This document shows positions 5,681-8,400 of a DNA stretch of 8,400 nucleotides, piece after piece. The stretch's first letter is position 1; the number at the start of each line of letters is the position of its first letter. Below the pieces are notes generated by a model. That model searched no databases. It was given only the letters and a program-made list of their open reading frames with translations, and was not told where the DNA came from. The position numbers and the translations under genes are program-made. This DNA comes from an uncultured Rhodospirillales bacterium. GTDB lineage: Bacteria; Pseudomonadota; Alphaproteobacteria; Rhodospirillales; 2-02-FULL-58-16. The stretch is taken from NCBI GenBank assembly GCA_913053795.1, contig CAJXGZ010000093.1, positions 1 through 8,400 of the forward strand. Reading direction: 5' to 3'.

Positions 5681-6904
5681 ATGTTTCAAAGGCGTTCAAA
5701 GTCTCGTTTTATAGGGCGTTTTAGGAATTTTATATGGCCACGGTCGGGATGGCGCCGCTCAAGCAAGTACGTTTTTCTCCGGGTTGTGCGGATCCCAGGG
5801 TCGTCTTACTCGCTCGCAGGAGGTTTTGCCTGCGGCGCCGCCATTTCGTTTACGCCTTTCGTTGGCCTGCATTTTGTTATTTCCGCCATTTTGGCTTTTT
5901 TTATCCGGGCCAACATTCTCGCCGCGATCATCGGCACGGCGGTGGGAAACCCTTGGACCTTTCCGTTCATTTGGACCTGGATATACAATCTCGGCCTATG
6001 GATGGGGGCGGGGAGCAATGGGCGCAGCGTCGAAGACTTCAATTTTCCTGAATTTTTTGGGGCCATTATGCACGCTTTTTTAAGGTTCGACATAACCTAT
6101 CTTTTTGAGACCGCTTGGCCGGTGTTCTGGCCCATGCTCGTGGGCGGAGTTCCTACGGCCATAGCTGTGTGGTTTATTTTTTACATTCCAATCAACATTG
6201 ACCACGTGGCCACCATTCGCAATGCCCGGGGCGGCGGCCACCCGGCCCCCGTGCGCGCGGCCTTGCTGGCCGCAGAAGCGGGCGCGGACGGCGTCACCGC
6301 GCACTTGCGGGAGGATCGCCGCCATATTCGTGATGAGGATATCGAACGCCTCATGGACGAGCTCACCGTTCCCCTAAACCTTGAGATGGCGGCGACCAGG
6401 GAAATGCTCGGCGTCGCTTTGCGTCATTCCCCGCATGCCGCCTGCATTGTCCCTGAGAAGCGCGAGGAGCGCACCACAGAGGGCGGCTTGGATGTTGTGG
6501 CGTCGCTCAAGGCTGGGGTCATCAAGGCTTTCGTCGAGGATATGAGCGCGTCTGGGGTGCGGGTGTCGCTTTTCATTGAGCCCGACCCGGCGCAGCTGGA
6601 TGCGGCCTTGGACGCCGGCGCCCGGGTTGCCGAACTGCACACCGGCGCATATTGCGGCGCCACGGGCCGGCAAAAGGATAAAGAGCTGTCCAGAATTGTG
6701 AAGGCGGCGGCCCATGCCGAGAAAATCGGTCTGGAGTGCCACGCCGGCCACGGCCTGAGCTATGATGACGTCGGCCCAATTGCGGCCATCGCGTCCATCG
6801 TTGAATTGAATATCGGTCATTTTCTTGTGGGCGAGGCCATTTTCAGCGGCTTTGAGAGCGCAATCAAACGCATGCGCGCCCTTATGGATGAGGCCCGGCG
6901 ATGA
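5681..6904 (+). CDS. pdxJ: DUF2062 membrane domain fused in frame to pyridoxine 5'-phosphate synthase (PdxJ)
   Basis: One uninterrupted 407-aa frame joins two normally separate proteins. Residues 1-168 are a DUF2062 domain of unknown function: a basic N-terminus with WPRSGWRRSSKY (19-30), GGFACGAAISFTPFVGLHF (47-65), GTAVGNPWTFPF (85-96) and a last hydrophobic helix (about 148-168). Residues 169-407 are PdxJ, which condenses 3-amino-2-oxopropyl phosphate with 1-deoxyxylulose 5-phosphate to form pyridoxine 5'-phosphate. By alignment from memory with E. coli PdxJ, the active-site residues are kept: N172, D174, H208, R210, H215, E235, T265/T266, H357 and G379-H380. The usual DUF2062 charged tail and the PdxJ initiator segment are absent; FYIPINIDHVA forms the join where PdxJ normally has LGVNIDHVA. 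GAGG is 9 bases before the ATG at 5681. In-frame internal starts that might yield free PdxJ are ATG 6134 and GTG 6167, neither with a well-placed ribosome binding site. It overlaps acpS by ATGA. The two domains are certain; whether the fused protein is what the cell uses is not. Confidence 0.9.
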   Translation: MFQRRSKSRFIGRFRNFIWPRSGWRRSSKYVFLRVVRIPGSSYSLAGGFACGAAISFTPFVGLHFVISAILAFFIRANILAAIIGTAVGNPWTFPFIWTWIYNLGLWMGAGSNGRSVEDFNFPEFFGAIMHAFLRFDITYLFETAWPVFWPMLVGGVPTAIAVWFIFYIPINIDHVATIRNARGGGHPAPVRAALLAAEAGADGVTAHLREDRRHIRDEDIERLMDELTVPLNLEMAATREMLGVALRHSPHAACIVPEKREERTTEGGLDVVASLKAGVIKAFVEDMSASGVRVSLFIEPDPAQLDAALDAGARVAELHTGAYCGATGRQKDKELSRIVKAAAHAEKIGLECHAGHGLSYDDVGPIAAIASIVELNIGHFLVGEAIFSGFESAIKRMRALMDEARR

Positions 6905-7323
6905 TTATCGGCATTGGAACGGACCTTTGCGACATTCGTAGGATTGAAAAGGTCCTGAAACGCTATGGAGATCGCTTCATCGCTCGAATCTACACCGAAA
7001 ACGAGCGCGCAAAGGCGGCGGAGCGCATCAACCCGGCGGCGGCCTACGCCCTCAGCTACGCCGCCAAGGAAGCCTGCTCGAAAGCCCTTGGAACGGGGTT
7101 CCGGCAGGGCGTATATTGGCGCGATATCGGCGTCGGCAACCACGCCTCGGGCAAGCCCTTCCTAACGCTTTCCAGGGGCGCCGAGAAGCGCTTGGCGGCG
7201 TTGACTCCCGACGGCATGCAGGCGCAAATCGACATCACCTTGAGCGATGAATATCCCATGGCGCAAGCGGTGGTGCTGATTTCCGCATGTGTTTCCCCTG
7301 GGCCAAAGGGCGAAGCGCCTTGA
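6901..7323 (+). CDS. acpS: Holo-[acyl-carrier-protein] synthase
   Basis: AcpS transfers the 4'-phosphopantetheine arm from coenzyme A to the serine of acyl carrier protein, activating it for fatty-acid synthesis. The N-terminal MIIGIGTDLCDIRRIE contains metal-binding D8, and AAKEACSKALGTG (54-66) holds E57 in the second signature. The strand GKPFLTLS and the LSDEYPMAQAVVLI segment near the C-terminus (about 114-127) also fit the family. At 140 aa it is slightly longer than typical (about 120-135), with a short extra tail. Its ATG overlaps the TGA of the gene before (ATGA), so translation is probably coupled to pdxJ, an association often seen in proteobacteria. Confidence 0.95.
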   Translation: MIIGIGTDLCDIRRIEKVLKRYGDRFIARIYTENERAKAAERINPAAAYALSYAAKEACSKALGTGFRQGVYWRDIGVGNHASGKPFLTLSRGAEKRLAALTPDGMQAQIDITLSDEYPMAQAVVLISACVSPGPKGEAP

Positions 7324-7424
7324 CAGTGCGTCCCCGGACTGGCTTGATCAGGCGTTTCCTGAATATATCGCTGTTTTATCATGAAAAATTAATTACAACT
7401 TAATCAACAAGTTATTATTTTATT
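7324..7424 (+). other. Intergenic gap before lepB with no clear promoter or ribosome binding site
   Basis: The last 45 bases are very AT-rich. A small inverted repeat, AACTT at 7397-7401 and AAGTT at 7409-7413, lies close to the lepB ATG. No Shine-Dalgarno sequence precedes that ATG. A consensus-like TTGACA (7320-7325) overlaps the acpS stop but has no acceptable -10 box at 16-18 bases. Expression of lepB may come from read-through or from a promoter I cannot define. Confidence 0.3.
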
Positions 7425-8183
7425 ATGTCCGAAACGCCCTCCAGCACAGTCCCGAGCGCCCCCTCAAGCGGGCTCAAGGAAACGATCTTGACCGTCGTCT
7501 ATGCGGTGATCATCGCCTTGGTTGTCCGCACCCTGGCCTATGAGCCCTTTAATATTCCTTCCGGCTCCATGCTGCCGACGTTGCTGGTTGGGGATTATTT
7601 GTTTGTCTCCAAGTTCTCCTACGGCTACAGCACCTATTCCCTTCCGTTCGGCATGCAGCTTTTTGAGGGAAGAATTTTCGCCAGTGAGCCCGAACGCGGG
7701 GACGTCGCTGTTTTCAAGCTCCCCTCGGACAACAAGACCGACTACATCAAGCGAATAATCGGCCTTCCCGGCGATAAAATACAGGTGATCAAAGGCTTGC
7801 TGCACGTCAACGGCAAAGCGGTGGAGCGGCGGCGGAGAGATGATTACATTTACCGGGGCGTTGGCGGTCATTCCTTGCGCATTCCCCGCTTCATCGAAAC
7901 CCTTCCCAACGGCCGCGAACATGACATCTTAGAGGAAAGCGACGAAGAATTTAAAGACAATACAATGGTTTACACTGTTCCGGAAGGTAACTATTTCGCC
8001 ATGGGCGACAACCGCGACCACTCCAAGGACAGCCGTTATCTCAGCGGCGTCGGATTTATCCCCAGGAAAAATCTGGTGGGGCGCGCCGAGTTTCTTTTTT
8101 TCTCAATCGACGGCAAAGTGTGGAATTTCTGGAAGTGGCCATGGACCATTCGCTTCAACCGTTTTTTCCAGAGCATTGATTAA
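7425..8183 (+). CDS. lepB: Signal peptidase I
   Basis: LepB is a membrane-bound serine protease that removes signal peptides from secreted proteins on the periplasmic face. One N-terminal membrane segment is at about 19-37. The catalytic serine is S48 in FNIPSGSMLPT (42-52) and the general-base lysine is K109 in DYIKRIIGLPGD (106-117). Conserved box GDNRDHSKDSRYLSGVGFIP is at 194-213. The length, 252 aa with a single membrane anchor, is the usual alphaproteobacterial form. The ATG at 7425 gives a short Ser/Pro/Thr-rich cytoplasmic start before the conserved LKETI; it lacks a visible Shine-Dalgarno sequence, but no other start fits. In related genomes rnc and era commonly follow lepB; here the next 217 bases hold repeats instead. 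Confidence 0.96.
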   Translation: MSETPSSTVPSAPSSGLKETILTVVYAVIIALVVRTLAYEPFNIPSGSMLPTLLVGDYLFVSKFSYGYSTYSLPFGMQLFEGRIFASEPERGDVAVFKLPSDNKTDYIKRIIGLPGDKIQVIKGLLHVNGKAVERRRRDDYIYRGVGGHSLRIPRFIETLPNGREHDILEESDEEFKDNTMVYTVPEGNYFAMGDNRDHSKDSRYLSGVGFIPRKNLVGRAEFLFFSIDGKVWNFWKWPWTIRFNRFFQSID

Positions 8184-8218
8184 TACTAACTTGCATAAAT
8201 AAACACCCATTGTGACGA

Positions 8219-8309
8219 CGTTGCGAGGTTTCCGGCTAGGAGTGCGTTGCGCCGTGGTGTATATACCCACCTCAAGCGGCGCGCGACGACGTCCGGAAGC
8301 CTCGCAACG
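8219..8309. repeat. Long nested inverted repeat downstream of lepB
   Basis: The outer arms 8219-8235 (CGTTGCGAGGTTTCCGG) and 8293-8309 are reverse complements at 16 of 17 positions. Inside them GCGCCG (about 8249-8254) can pair with CGGCGC (about 8277-8282), and GGTG with CACC around a TATATA core near 8260-8265. The octamer GACGACGT occurs at 8214-8221 and again at 8285-8292. The structure suggests a dispersed palindromic repeat or small non-autonomous element rather than a terminator, since no T-run follows. A 62-codon minus-strand frame crosses it (8374 to 8186), but its sequence follows the repeat and shows no family. Confidence 0.6.
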
Positions 8310-8400
8310 CCGCCCTTCGGGTCGCTTATCCCGTTCCCTCGGGGTGTCGAGAACGCTAAACGATGCTTTGGCATCGCCGTCGCGCCCTCTCCTACCGAGG
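8310..8400. other. Further hairpin-rich sequence, probably part of the same repeat element
   Basis: CCCTTCGGG at 8313-8321 can form a short UUCG-type stem-loop, and CGATGC-TTTG-GCATCG (8361-8376) is a perfect six-pair stem with a four-base loop. No open frame with family features is present on either strand. The sequence runs off the window edge, so its boundary and nature (mobile element, structured RNA or intergenic repeat) cannot be decided here. Confidence 0.35.

Noticed and set aside
7307..7321. Hairpin at the end of acpS as a terminator
   Set aside because: A stem of about six pairs with a three-base loop exists (GGCG-AAG-CGCC core), but it lies mainly within the coding sequence and no T-run follows.
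7320..7348. Promoter for lepB starting with TTGACA
   Set aside because: The -35 is perfect by consensus, but the hexamer 17 bases downstream, CTTGAT, matches TATAAT at only three positions.
8219..8309. Integron attC site
   Set aside because: The length and nested pairing are reminiscent, but the outer boxes do not fit the RYYYAAC and GTTRRRY consensus and no cassette or integrase is present.
8186..8374. 62-codon minus-strand frame after lepB
   Set aside because: It spans the inverted-repeat arms, has no clear ribosome binding site that I can see and no recognised domain; better explained as part of a repeat element.

Overview
The window looks like chromosomal DNA from an alphaproteobacterium, probably Rhodospirillales-like. 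The evidence is gene order and protein sequence: rpoZ, a bifunctional RelA/SpoT homologue, DUF2062, pdxJ, acpS and lepB run in one direction, an arrangement familiar in that group. The proteins, especially omega, Rsh and the signal peptidase, match alphaproteobacterial versions from memory; no search was run.

Layout. Positions 1-82 carry a short array of repeats that resembles the multi-repeat terminus of an insertion sequence (IS21-like, inferred). It is followed by about 60 bases that read like the cut-off 3' end of a membrane-protein gene. Three genes then lie on the minus strand in the transcription order NYN-domain protein (1531-2175), family-5 uracil-DNA glycosylase (838-1509), thrH (185-793). 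A perfect 13-bp inverted repeat lies between the glycosylase and thrH and ends two bases before the thrH ribosome binding site. An AT-rich divergent intergenic region (2176-2317) holds a 20-bp near-palindrome and separates this cluster from the plus-strand genes.

The plus strand carries folK (folate synthesis), a good candidate promoter, rpoZ (omega subunit of RNA polymerase), spoT/rsh ((p)ppGpp synthesis and hydrolysis), a single reading frame joining a DUF2062 membrane domain to PdxJ (vitamin B6 synthesis), acpS (acyl carrier protein activation) and lepB (signal peptidase I). Omega and Rsh are linked functionally because omega forms part of a ppGpp site on RNA polymerase in E. coli. The rest are housekeeping genes grouped by conserved synteny rather than by a shared pathway.

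The most unusual feature is the in-frame DUF2062-PdxJ fusion. The last membrane helix of DUF2062 runs directly into the first beta strand of PdxJ. The usual charged tail of DUF2062 and the usual PdxJ start are missing, but every PdxJ active-site residue I could place is kept. The second unusual region is the right edge (8184-8400). There rnc would be expected after lepB, but the sequence instead holds a long nested inverted repeat and other hairpins with no convincing gene. Nothing here looks like a defence system, a CRISPR array or an RNA gene; most of the window is ordinary core genome with interesting junctions.
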